64,000 nt of DNA from Akkermansiaceae bacterium (GTDB lineage: Bacteria; Verrucomicrobiota; Verrucomicrobiia; Verrucomicrobiales; DEV007), in NCBI GenBank assembly GCA_024233085.1, contig JACKQC010000002.1, forward strand, positions 590,565 to 654,564. Reading direction: 5' to 3'. Shown one piece after another: positions 15,890-23,709 of the stretch. How positions within the stretch are numbered: the stretch's first letter is position 1; every line of letters starts with the position of its first letter. Both the position numbers and the translations under genes were made by a program. Below the pieces are notes generated by a model, which was not told the DNA's origin, searched no databases, and saw nothing but the letters and a program-made list of their open reading frames with translations.

Positions 15890-17231
15890 TGTTTTGGTTC
15901 CTTTCTGTTCTTCTTCGCATGTCGACCATGTCGGCCAACTGAAATCTCATTAGCTCTTTGTTGATGTGACAACGATCTGAACCCGGAACGGGATGCAGCC
16001 TGCCACTTTCCGTCCGGTTCTGCTCATAGCATCCTCCAGCACAGTTCCACCGACAATAGCAGGACTCACATGCCGGAGGTAAATTCGTCAGCTTGTTTAG
16101 CGTTGCAAGGCGATCCTGAAAAATTGTGATTTCTCCATCCCTACTCATGCTGCCAAAAATAAAATCGGCATCGTCATTGGGTTGCGGAGTGGTAACTCTG
16201 TGGCAAGCGGTTACAAACCCGTTGGGTGCCACAATAAAGTTCTTTCCAGTCGCACCGCAGAATGAGGCGCTTACCTTGTTGATCCGTGCGCCGGAATAAA
16301 GAACAGGAATCCTGAGACGCTGACCGATTAAAAACGCCTTCTTGAAACAGTCAATGAACTGGCTAGGAGAAGGAGGCTTCGCGCCCGATTCATCGCAACG
16401 TCCACACTCAGTAAGCGGCTCGAACTGGATGCCGACAGGTCTCATTGGTGCGATCCATGACACAAATTCCGGCATCCGCTCGACACCTTCATCTGTCACC
16501 GTGCTACGAACACCGAAACGAAAGTCAAGCGCCGCGAGCCGTCTGCATGTTTCTAAAACGGCTTCTGAGGAGTGCGAGCCGTTCCGCATCGGGCGTTGCG
16601 CATCCTGAACGTCCGGAACTCCATCAATCGAAAGCGACAACCAGTCGATATTCGTGGCAACCCATTCAATCTGACGAGAGTTGTAAACGCCGTTAGAGAC
16701 CATACGGACAGATGTCTCTACTCCCAGGCGCGCGCCCTCGCTACGGAGCCGCTCTGTGGCCTTAGTTACAACGCTCCAATTCATAGTTGGCTCGCCACCG
16801 CCGTGAAAGACAATCGTGGCCGGACGCGATCTCTCCTTCGCGTTACGTAACACATCATCAACGGTATTGAACGCCTGAGCCAAATCCATGTCATCCTTGG
16901 AGTCTCCGCCAAAGCTGAAGCAGTAAACGCATCGCAAATTGCATTTGTTTGTGGGCAAGATGTATGCGGACGTTGGCTTGAATGAGTGAGCAGGTTGCTC
17001 GTGGTTTTGAATTGCGGGCTCTTTGAGCATTCCAGAGTCCCGGAGATATCCGAGGAGGGTTTCGGCATCCCGTGAGAGATCGTCCTCGCCATTCGCTTTC
17101 TTGAGGTCACGGAGCGCGTTGGCACCTCTCCGATTTGTCGCGAATACCGATCCTGCGTGGGGCGCCCAAATCAACCATTCGTCACCAGAGGGTATCGAGT
17201 AAATGCTGCTTGTGATCGGTTTTAGGTTCAT
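15846..17231 (-). CDS. Radical SAM/SPASM peptide maturase
   Basis: A 461-residue enzyme of the radical SAM superfamily. The [4Fe-4S]-SAM motif C-x3-C-x2-C is at C97, C101 and C104 (C-N-L-R-C-V-Y-C). The G-G-G-E-P motif follows at 144-148. The C-terminal SPASM domain has C325-x12-G-x4-C343, then C388-x2-C391-x5-C397-x3-C401 and C421, enough for two auxiliary clusters. The first 70 residues resemble a small peptide-recognition domain. SPASM maturases modify peptides or active-site residues in proteins; the overlapping Cys-rich gene is the obvious substrate. I chose ATG 17231, 20 bp after the cassette's core box; the longer open frame would cross that box. GC content is well below the host average. 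Confidence 0.88.
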   Translation of the reverse strand: MNLKPITSSIYSIPSGDEWLIWAPHAGSVFATNRRGANALRDLKKANGEDDLSRDAETLLGYLRDSGMLKEPAIQNHEQPAHSFKPTSAYILPTNKCNLRCVYCFSFGGDSKDDMDLAQAFNTVDDVLRNAKERSRPATIVFHGGGEPTMNWSVVTKATERLRSEGARLGVETSVRMVSNGVYNSRQIEWVATNIDWLSLSIDGVPDVQDAQRPMRNGSHSSEAVLETCRRLAALDFRFGVRSTVTDEGVERMPEFVSWIAPMRPVGIQFEPLTECGRCDESGAKPPSPSQFIDCFKKAFLIGQRLRIPVLYSGARINKVSASFCGATGKNFIVAPNGFVTACHRVTTPQPNDDADFIFGSMSRDGEITIFQDRLATLNKLTNLPPACESCYCRWNCAGGCYEQNRTESGRLHPVPGSDRCHINKELMRFQLADMVDMRRRTERNQNNGNKCNDRTACCES

Positions 17232-17250
17232 TGTCGTGTGGTTCTTTTTT

Positions 17251-17457
17251 GCCGAACAGTAGAGTTCTACAGACGCCGCCCATAACAGTTCCAAGCGGCG
17301 TCCGCTTTTTGGGGTAAAAAGCAGCATGGAAGTCTGGACTTCGTCCCTTTCACTTTCGCCGTCGAGAATACCGGGACGAGAGTTACCAAACAAGCTTTTT
17401 TGTAAAGGGAAATGGGAGAAGTCCGCGTGCGTCGGAGGGGGGGGGCGGCAGGCCGGT
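17251..17457 (-). other. Candidate attI region and cassette promoter region
   Basis: The 207 bp between the intI stop and cassette 1. The minus strand ends in the core box GTTCGGC (17257-17251), where cassette 1 joins. Upstream of it a stem, CGGACGCCGC with GCGGCGTCTG, spans about 17263-17300, and a second inverted repeat (TCGTCCC/GGGACGA) flanks 17341-17380. The first stem could belong to attI or to a degenerate attC. A TTTACA motif near 17400 could be a cassette promoter -35 box, but a good -10 is not clear. Confidence 0.5.
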
Positions 17458-18969
17458 TCAAACCAAATCGAGCGGGCTTGGCGCGCCGGCTCCGGGGCGC
17501 TTCATGACGTGGAGGTAAACCATCGTGGTGGAGACGTCGGCGTGACCGAGCAGATCCTGAACCGTTCGAATGTCGATGCCGCCCTCCAGCAGGTGGGTGG
17601 CGAAACTGTGGCGCAGGGTGTGAAAGGTCGCCCGCTTGGGAATTCGGGCCTTGTCGGCGGCCTGCTTGAATTGCCGTTGCAGGGAGGTTTCGTGAAGGTG
17701 GTAGCGTGCGATCACGCCGGTGCGGGGGTGGGCGCAAACCTTGGCGGCCGGAAAGACCCACTGCCACGCCCATTCGCGGGGGGCATTGGGATATTTTCGG
17801 CGCAGGGCGAGATCGAGGTGGGCGTCTCCGAAGCCTGCGGAAAGGTCGCGGCGGTGGCGGACTTCTCCCTGGTCAAGGTGGGCGCGCAGGCGGTGCTCGA
17901 GCTTTTGCGGCAATGGCACCAGGCGATGTTTTCCGCCGTTGATATCCGCGCCGCCTCTCGGCGCAGATCCCCTCCGGGCTTCGCTTTGCTCAGTCTGTCT
18001 CAGCTCCCGCCAGTCGCTTCGGCTGGCATCGTGGACGGCAATATTCCCCTGGCCGAAGTCGATGTCCTTGACCCGGAGGCGCAAGACCTCCATCTGCCGC
18101 ATCCCGGTCCCGTAGCTTAATTTTGCAATCAACCGCCATGGGTCCGCGAGAAAGCCGAGAATTTTGAAGATCTCTTCCCGCGTGAGGACGGTGGGCGGGC
18201 GGCGGGCCCCGGCGACGGCGCGGGGAAAGGCCAGCTCGAAGTCGGGCTGGCCATGGACGGAACGGGCGAGGAAAACGAGGGCGTTGAGGGCCTGGCGCTG
18301 GGTGGCGGGCGAAACGCGGCGCTCCAGGGCGAGGTATTCGAGATAGTATCCGGCGGCGGCGACATCGAACTCCCGCAGGCTTGGGTGGCCGAGACGCCGG
18401 AGCCGGAAGAGGCCGAAGCGGCGGACCCAGCTCAGGTAGGTTTCCTCGGTGGCGACGGCGAGCCCGGCGAGACGGACAGCGCGGCGGGTTTCGCCGAGGA
18501 GGTCGTCGAGGGCGTCGGCCTCGCCCTCGGCGGGGGTGCGGTCGCGGCGGGCGGCCTCGGCGGGATCGACCGCGGCGCCCGGGACCGCCGCGGACCGGGC
18601 GGGAGTGGATTCGCGCAGGAGGGTGCGGTGGCGGGGGCCGAGAGCGACGGCCTGTTCGGCCAGCCCGGCCCAGTCGAAGGCGGCGGTCCAGCCGGTCGGC
18701 GCGATGTCGCGGCACCAAAGCTCCACGGCTTGGACGGCCTGCCGGAATTGCCAGTCGAGCAGGTTCGGGCGGCGGCCGAGGGTTTCGAAGAACCGGGCGG
18801 TGGCCTCGGCTGAATCCGGCCCGCCGGCTCGCCGCCACTGGGCGACCCAGCGGGCGTAGTGGGACCGGGCCTGCGGGCGGATGTCGGGGAGCCGTTCGAG
18901 CCGGCCGAGGAAACAGGTCCACGGATCGTCCCTGACTCCCGGGCGCTGGGGCAGTGTTTGCGTGTTCAC
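17458..18969 (-). CDS. intI: Integron integrase IntI
   Basis: Tyrosine recombinase that inserts and excises gene cassettes at attI and attC. The catalytic Arg is in Y-G-T-G-M-R-Q-M-E; the box II sequence is H-T-L-R-H-S-F-A-T-H-L-L-E; the nucleophile is in T-T-M-V-Y-L-H. The integron-specific extra helix is present (L-R-R-K-Y-P-N-A-P-R-E-W-A-W-Q-W-V-F-P), which separates IntI from XerC/D. Two oddities are seen: an N-terminal extension of about 150 residues before the usual SAM-like domain, and a Ser/Arg/Gly-rich insertion of about 30 residues where the family has G-K-G-x-K-D-R. The start is GTG 18969; a TTG at 19020 is also in frame. Confidence 0.9.
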   Translation of the reverse strand: MNTQTLPQRPGVRDDPWTCFLGRLERLPDIRPQARSHYARWVAQWRRAGGPDSAEATARFFETLGRRPNLLDWQFRQAVQAVELWCRDIAPTGWTAAFDWAGLAEQAVALGPRHRTLLRESTPARSAAVPGAAVDPAEAARRDRTPAEGEADALDDLLGETRRAVRLAGLAVATEETYLSWVRRFGLFRLRRLGHPSLREFDVAAAGYYLEYLALERRVSPATQRQALNALVFLARSVHGQPDFELAFPRAVAGARRPPTVLTREEIFKILGFLADPWRLIAKLSYGTGMRQMEVLRLRVKDIDFGQGNIAVHDASRSDWRELRQTEQSEARRGSAPRGGADINGGKHRLVPLPQKLEHRLRAHLDQGEVRHRRDLSAGFGDAHLDLALRRKYPNAPREWAWQWVFPAAKVCAHPRTGVIARYHLHETSLQRQFKQAADKARIPKRATFHTLRHSFATHLLEGGIDIRTVQDLLGHADVSTTMVYLHVMKRPGAGAPSPLDLV

Positions 18970-19103
18970 GCGGACACTTTGGGAAAGGAGATGGCACCGG
19001 CGCAAGCAAAATATGTTCAAAAGAGCAGTTTTTTCCGCCGCCCCTCGGGGCGGGGCGGCGTTTCCGGTCCTGGGCGGCCCGATTTAACCCTTATTGAGCC
19101 GGA

Positions 19104-19144
19104 AATCCAACAGGGTTGGGTCGGGGACTCAACAGGGTTGGGTC
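19104..19144. repeat. 41-bp double palindrome, copy 2
   Basis: Half-sites at 19104-19122 and 19126-19144 with a GGG spacer. Unlike the other copies, both halves carry AACAGGGTT in the same orientation. It lies upstream of intI, between the integrase and the 21-bp tandem array. Confidence 0.85.
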
Positions 19145-19229
19145 GGGATGCTTCAAAGAATCGGCGGTTGCACCGTAACTCGCTCACTACCAGCATAGAA
19201 TCGATGCCAAGGAAGGCTCTTGGGCGACT

Positions 19230-19543
19230 CCGGAAAGAGTTTCCGGGGGGCAGAAAGCCCTTTTCGGAGCCCGGAAAAGAGTTTTCGGAGGGCAGAAAAC
19301 CGTTTTCGGAGCCCGGAAAAGAGTTTCCGGAGGGCAGAAAACCGTTTTCGGAGCCCGGAAAACGATTTTCCGGGGACAGAAAACCGTTTTTGGAGCCCGG
19401 AAAACGATTTTCCGGGGACAGAAAAGGCTTTCCGGAGATCGGGAAATCGTTTCCGGAGGACAGAAATGGATTTTCGGAGGACCCAAAACCGTTTCCGGGG
19501 GGCGGAAATCTCTTTTCGGAGGGCAGAAAATCGTCTTTGGAGG
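19230..19543. repeat. 21-bp tandem palindromic array (about 15 units)
   Basis: Imperfect 21-bp units alternate to give a 42-bp higher-order period; many units contain a palindrome of the type CCGGAAAACGATTTTCCGG. Because 21 is a multiple of 3, several frames stay open on both strands and spell heptapeptide repeats, but none has a convincing start or similarity. There are no unique spacers, so this is not a CRISPR array. The array fills most of the gap between the two integrase genes (19021-19803), which otherwise holds only copy 2 of the 41-bp repeat. Confidence 0.85.
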
Positions 19544-19803
19544 AAGTGTCCGAAAGTCTGTGTTTTGGGGTGTGGGTTCTGGTTTGAAGGGGAGTTGGGT
19601 CATTTCGGCCTGTGAGGCGGGGATGAACGGGCGTTTCCAAACCGGCGTCGGGAACCGGCGCGTCGTCGGCGAGCCTGGAGGAGCGGGTTCGGACGGCGGT
19701 CAACCGCAAGGGGGCGCAACGCGGGCTGGCGCTGGCGACGCGCAAGGTCTATCGCTCGTGGGCCGGGCGATTCGCGCGATCGGTCGAGAATGAGCGGGAC
19801 GCG

Positions 19804-20715
19804 ATGGAGCCGGAGCGGGCTCGGGAATTCCTCGCGGCGCTGGTCAGCGAGGGGAAGGTGAGCTTTGCCACCCAGAAACAGGCGCTCAACGCGCTGGTGT
19901 TCTTTTTCAAGGAGGTCCGCGGGATGGTAGAGGTCGATCTGGGGGTGCGATTTCGCAAGACGCCGAGGCGGATTCCGGCCGTGCTGGATTTGCGGGAGGT
20001 GGCCGCCGTGCTGGAAAATCTTCCGCCGACCTGCCAACTGGCGGCGAAGCTCCAGTATGGCAGGGGCCTGCGGATCCGGGAACTGGTCAACCTGCGTATC
20101 AAGGACATCGATCTGGAGCGGCTCCAGGTGACGATACGGGGAGGCAAGGGAGACCGGGACCGGGTGACGATGCTTCCCCAATCCCTGGTCCCGGAACTCA
20201 GGAGCTGGAAGGAGAAGGTGCGGGCCATCCATGAGAACGATCGTGCGAAAGATGTGCCCGGCGTTGCCTTGCCGAAGGCTCTGGAGCGCAAGTGGCCAAA
20301 AGCCGGCACGCAGTGGAAATGGATGTGGTTTTTTCCCTCGGAAAAGCTTTCTGAAGATCCGGACTCGGGGATCATACGGCGGCATCATCCGCACCCTGGC
20401 AGCTATGGAAACGCGCTTCGGGAGGCGGCAAAGGCGGCGGGGATCGAGCGACGGGTGACGAGCCATGCGCCGCGGCACAGTTTCGCCACGCACCTCCTGG
20501 AAAACGGCACGGACATACGCACCCTGCAGGAATTGCTCGGTCACGCCGATGTCTTGACGACCATGATCTACACGCACCTGGCCCCGAACATCAGCCATTG
20601 CGGGGCGCGCAGTCCGTTGGATGGGATGGCGCCGGGGATTCCCCGCAATCCCGGAGGCGACGGCGAGCCCGCGGAGGCGCGATGGCCCCACGGGGCACTG
20701 TGGCGCGCGGCCTGA
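19804..20715 (+). CDS. Second integron-integrase-like recombinase, N-terminally truncated
   Basis: Shows the IntI hallmarks: Y-G-R-G-L-R-I-R-E with the first Arg; the integron-specific segment L-E-R-K-W-P-K-A with W-K-W-M-W-F-F-P; box II as H-A-P-R-H-S-F-A-T-H-L-L-E; and the Tyr in T-T-M-I-Y-T-H. Similarity to the SAM-like DNA-binding domain continues upstream in the same frame to about 19681, but no ATG, GTG or TTG exists between the stop at 19624 and ATG 19804. The native start therefore seems lost, and the protein may be inactive. No attC lies downstream. It faces away from intI across the tandem array. Product from ATG: 303 residues. Confidence 0.75.
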   Translation: MEPERAREFLAALVSEGKVSFATQKQALNALVFFFKEVRGMVEVDLGVRFRKTPRRIPAVLDLREVAAVLENLPPTCQLAAKLQYGRGLRIRELVNLRIKDIDLERLQVTIRGGKGDRDRVTMLPQSLVPELRSWKEKVRAIHENDRAKDVPGVALPKALERKWPKAGTQWKWMWFFPSEKLSEDPDSGIIRRHHPHPGSYGNALREAAKAAGIERRVTSHAPRHSFATHLLENGTDIRTLQELLGHADVLTTMIYTHLAPNISHCGARSPLDGMAPGIPRNPGGDGEPAEARWPHGALWRAA

Positions 20716-20827
20716 ATGGAGAAAAAGATGTGGGATGGTTTAGAGCCCTCGATGGTGTCCGGTTCCGATTCGGACCGCAGGCGGGAGCGCCCGGATGGGC
20801 CCGAGGGGGGGGATTTACGGGAACCTC

Positions 20828-21721
20828 TCAACCCGCCGTGGTCTGGAGGGCCTCGGCGGTGCGGAGGGCGGCGAGGTTGGGCGGGACTTCGTGGACGCGA
20901 TGCAGGCGCACGCCCTGTTGTCGGGCCAGGGCGGTGATGACGGCGGTGGGAAGGGAACGGGCGCCGAGGTTGTCTTCGTCGCCGCGGAGGGCGGCGCCGA
21001 GCATTTTTGGGATGAAGGATTTCCGCGACACGCCGAGCAGGAGGGGGCGCGCGGCTTCGGCGGCGAGGCGGTCGAGGTGGCGAAGCAGGGCGAGGTTGTG
21101 CTCGAGGGTCTTGCCGAATCCGATGCCGGGATCGAGGACGATGGCGGCGGGATCGATGCCGGCCGCGGTGGCGGTGGCGAGGCGTTCGGAAAAAAAGGCG
21201 GCGACCTCGGCGACGACGTCGGTGTAACGGGGGGCGCGCTGCATGGTGCGGGGGGTGCCGAGCATGTGCATGAGCACGACGCCGGCGCCGGAGCGGGCGA
21301 CGACTTCGGCCATGCGGGGGTCGCCGCGCAGGGCGGTGACGTCGTTGACGATTGAGGCGCCGACGGCGAGGGCGGCCTCGGCGACGGGGGCTTTCATGGT
21401 GTCGATGGAGACGAGGGCTCGGGGACGGCGGGCGAGGATTCCCTGAATGACGGGGAGGACGCGGTGGAGTTCGCGGTCCTCGGGGACGGGCTCGGCGCCG
21501 GGCCGGGTGGACTCGCCGCCGATGTCGAGGAGGGCGGCGCCCTGGTCGAGCATTTCAAGGCCGCGCTGGATGGCGCGGGCGGGGTCGAGGAAGTCGCCGC
21601 CGTCGGAGAAGGAATCGGGGGTGACATTGAGGATGGCCATGATTTCGCCGCGGGGGGCGAGGTCGAGGCGATGGCCGCGGCATTGCCAGAGGAGGGCGGC
21701 GCTGTCGGGGGGATTTTCCAT
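20828..21721 (-). CDS. folP: Dihydropteroate synthase
   Basis: Condenses p-aminobenzoate with dihydropterin pyrophosphate in folate synthesis. The 297-residue TIM barrel shows the family signatures: I-L-N-V-T-P-D-S-F-S-D-G-G near residue 25, D-I-G-G-E-S-T-R-P-G-A near 65, the S-I-D-T loop, N-D-V-T-A, and D-P-G-I-G-F-G-K near 205. I chose ATG 21721; the longer open frame upstream lacks similarity. The C-terminal S-R-K-S-F substrate-binding segment is intact. It is divergent from the exported protein gene to its right, with about 150 bp between them that should hold both promoters. Confidence 0.95.
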   Translation of the reverse strand: MENPPDSAALLWQCRGHRLDLAPRGEIMAILNVTPDSFSDGGDFLDPARAIQRGLEMLDQGAALLDIGGESTRPGAEPVPEDRELHRVLPVIQGILARRPRALVSIDTMKAPVAEAALAVGASIVNDVTALRGDPRMAEVVARSGAGVVLMHMLGTPRTMQRAPRYTDVVAEVAAFFSERLATATAAGIDPAAIVLDPGIGFGKTLEHNLALLRHLDRLAAEAARPLLLGVSRKSFIPKMLGAALRGDEDNLGARSLPTAVITALARQQGVRLHRVHEVPPNLAALRTAEALQTTAG

Positions 21722-21873
21722 GGAAATCGGGACGGATTGACTGCTTGCACGGGCCGGGTCGGGGGGAAACCGGAAATGCGGAGACCGGTCTTGTCGGGGG
21801 CGGTGAAATCGGGTATGGTCGGTTCCCTCGGTCGCGAACAAACGGGCAGGCGGGGCGGGAAGGCGAATTTGTT

Positions 21874-22716
21874 ATGAAACGGACAGAGCGGACACTTTTC
21901 CTCTTCACGATCGTTCTCGGCGCGGTGTGGGGGCCATCGCCATGGGCGGAAGCGCAATTCAATTCGGGGCCGCGTCCGGGTTCGGGCACGGCGGGAGCCG
22001 GGGGCGCGAACGGTTCGCCGCCAGCGGCATCCCCGAGCGGGGGAACCGGAGCCGATCCGGCCGCGGGAGCGGGAGGAGCGGTGTCGGTGCGGCGTTCGCC
22101 GGGCCAGGGAACGATCGTGTATGACGCGGGAAACGTGAAGGGCGCGTCCATCGGGGAGATGGATGTGCGCGAGGCGATCGTGCTGGGGCAGGCGGTCGTG
22201 CATCCCGACGGCACCTACACCCAGACTCGGAAGGTGGAGAACGATTCCAATCTGCTGGCGCAATACACCATGAGTCCGAACGGGGTGCGGCTGTGGAAAC
22301 GGATCATCAGCTGCAGCGCCTCGGGGCGTCCGGAGGAGGTCATGATCTACGACCATCACGACGAGCTGCGATTTCGGGGCGTGCTTTCCTACGACCGGCT
22401 GGGCCGGTTCAGGGAAGAGGTGATTTTCGACACCCACGGAAATGTGCTGCGGCAGCGGATTCAGGAATACGGGCCCGCCGGGCCGAAGCTGAAGGTGATC
22501 GACGATCTGGCGAAGGTGCCGGCGGACATGCGCCTGGTCATCACCCGCGAGGACGGCGCGGTCAATCAGGAGGTGGCGCGGCGGAATTACCAGGAATTCC
22601 TCGAACAGGCGGAGGAAAGACCCGCCCAGACCGCCGCCAGCGGAGCCGAGCCGGAAAAACCGAAGCGGGGCCTTTTCAAGCTGTTCGGCGGGGGGAAGAA
22701 CAAGGAAAAGAATTGA
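21874..22716 (+). CDS. Hypothetical exported protein
   Basis: A 280-residue protein starting at ATG 21874 with a signal peptide (about residues 1-26, ending A-E-A). A Gly/Ser/Ala/Pro-rich linker to about residue 75 follows. The central domain (about 80-225) is beta-rich, with repeated-looking segments such as T-R-K-V-E-N-D-S-N and Y-D-H-H-D-E-L-R-F-R-G-V-L. The tail is charged and ends in a Lys-rich, Gly-rich stretch. No family is recognised. The next gene is a small membrane protein 37 bp downstream in the same direction, so they may form a unit. Confidence 0.65.
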   Translation: MKRTERTLFLFTIVLGAVWGPSPWAEAQFNSGPRPGSGTAGAGGANGSPPAASPSGGTGADPAAGAGGAVSVRRSPGQGTIVYDAGNVKGASIGEMDVREAIVLGQAVVHPDGTYTQTRKVENDSNLLAQYTMSPNGVRLWKRIISCSASGRPEEVMIYDHHDELRFRGVLSYDRLGRFREEVIFDTHGNVLRQRIQEYGPAGPKLKVIDDLAKVPADMRLVITREDGAVNQEVARRNYQEFLEQAEERPAQTAASGAEPEKPKRGLFKLFGGGKNKEKN

Positions 22717-22753
22717 AGGGTCCGCCGGGCGACCGCCACGGCGCGAGAAATCC

Positions 22754-22981
22754 GTGAATTCTCCGAAACTGGTGCTGGCCTTTCTGGTGCTCGCCGCCCT
22801 GGCGGGGTCGGGCTGGCTCTACGGGGTCCACTGGAAGCGGGTGGCGCGGGGCGACGACCTGACGCAGGAGGAGCGGCTCATCGTGGATTTGCAGGATCAA
22901 CTGGACGCGCTGCGGGCGGAAAACGCGGAACTGCGCCGCCGTCTGGGCGAGGCGACCGCGCCGGGGCCGGCACAACCGTAG
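22754..22981 (+). CDS. Small membrane-anchored coiled-coil protein
   Basis: A 75-residue product from GTG 22754. One N-terminal membrane helix (about residues 5-24) is followed by a short charged linker and a heptad-like helix (I-V-D-L-Q-D-Q-L-D-A-L-R-A-E-N-A-E-L) at about 42-65. This resembles single-pass division or scaffold proteins of the FtsB/FtsL type only in architecture; there is no sequence proof. Function unknown. Confidence 0.6.
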   Translation: MNSPKLVLAFLVLAALAGSGWLYGVHWKRVARGDDLTQEERLIVDLQDQLDALRAENAELRRRLGEATAPGPAQP

Positions 22982-23062
22982 AAGCAGAAAACACAAAACG
23001 CGCCTTTGGGAGGGGTGTGAATGAAAGTGGCGGTCAACAAACCGAATTTGGGAGAAGGCCAA

Positions 23063-23262
23063 GGGCATTCCGTGGGAATGCCCGGGGTTGGTGCAGCCCC
23101 GGGAACGGATGACTCACACGCCACCAACCCCGAAGAGGTTGCGGAATCGCGACGGCGCCTCTTCCTCCACCCGCGCAACCCATTCAGGGTTGGCAAGATA
23201 TCGCCATCAATTCCCGGGGTTGTTCCAACCCCGGGCTTCCCTCCAAAACGCCGTTGGCGTTT
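23063..23262. repeat. Cluster of palindromes with 3-nt loops
   Basis: Fills most of the roughly 400-bp gap before acyP. Hairpins include GGGCATTCC-GTG-GGAATGCCC (23063-23083), a near-perfect CCCGGGGTTG pair (23081-23103), a perfect CCCGGGGTTG-TTC-CAACCCCGGG (23213-23235) and AAACGCC-GTT-GGCGTTT (23246-23262). The last one recurs with its loop inverted at 52145. This is a composite dispersed repeat, not a gene. Confidence 0.75.
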
Positions 23263-23381
23263 ACCGATCCCGCCAACGACCTACAAGAAAATCGTCGAGA
23301 ATTTCAAAAATGACCGCCAATTTCAATCACACCCCTTTGGGAGTGGCGCATCCGGTTCGCCGGGGCTACGATTCGCGACGG

Positions 23382-23654
23382 ATGATTCTCGCCAAGCAGT
23401 ATCTTTTTTCCGGGCGCGTGCAGGGGGTCGGCTTTCGCTACAGCACGAAGCGGCTCGCGATGGGCTTCGATGTCATCGGCTGGGTGCGCAATCTCGAGGA
23501 CGGCCGGGTGGAGATGCGGGTGCAGGGTGACGAGGAGGAACTCCGGGAATTCATCGACGAGATTCACGACAGTCCGCTGGGCCACCACATTCAGGAACAG
23601 GAGGAGCGGGCCATCCCGCCGCTGGACGACGTGACGGGATTCTCGATCCGTTAG
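23382..23654 (+). CDS. acyP: Acylphosphatase
   Basis: Hydrolyses acyl phosphates to carboxylate and phosphate in the cytosol. The 90-residue product has the full family pattern: G-R-V-Q-G-V-G-F-R-Y near residue 11 (with the catalytic Arg), then G-W-V-R-N-L-E-D-G-R-V-E near 33, which supplies the catalytic Asn. Length equals typical acylphosphatases. ATG 23310 is in frame and would add 24 residues, but these come from the repeat region, so I prefer 23382. It stands alone upstream of the ABC exporter genes. Confidence 0.93.
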   Translation: MILAKQYLFSGRVQGVGFRYSTKRLAMGFDVIGWVRNLEDGRVEMRVQGDEEELREFIDEIHDSPLGHHIQEQEERAIPPLDDVTGFSIR

Positions 23655-23709
23655 GCGGCGGGCGGCGCGGGCGGAAAAGGCGGAAACTTCTTTGCATTCA
23701 CATCCATCC

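Larger units (their letters stand above)
15155..18969 (-). mobile_element. Chromosomal integron: intI, two gene cassettes, two attC sites
   Basis: The integrase gene (17458-18969) is followed, in the same direction, by cassette 1 (15589-17256) and cassette 2 (15161-15588), each ending in an attC. Cassette ends are supported by core boxes. Cassette 1 starts with TTCGGC of GTTCGGC and ends with the R'' box GCCGAAC; cassette 2 starts from GTTAGGC and ends with GCCTAAC. Each pair is perfectly complementary, as expected of a circular cassette. intI is in the so-called reverse orientation, known from Treponema and some planctomycetes rather than class 1 integrons. Confidence 0.85.

Noticed and set aside
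19230..19543. Possible CRISPR array
   Set aside because: The 21-bp units are contiguous with no unique spacers, and there are no cas genes nearby.
19187..19603. Heptapeptide-repeat protein on the minus strand, and similar frames on the plus strand
   Set aside because: Frames are open on both strands simply because the tandem unit is 21 bp; none has a good start, signal or known homology pattern.
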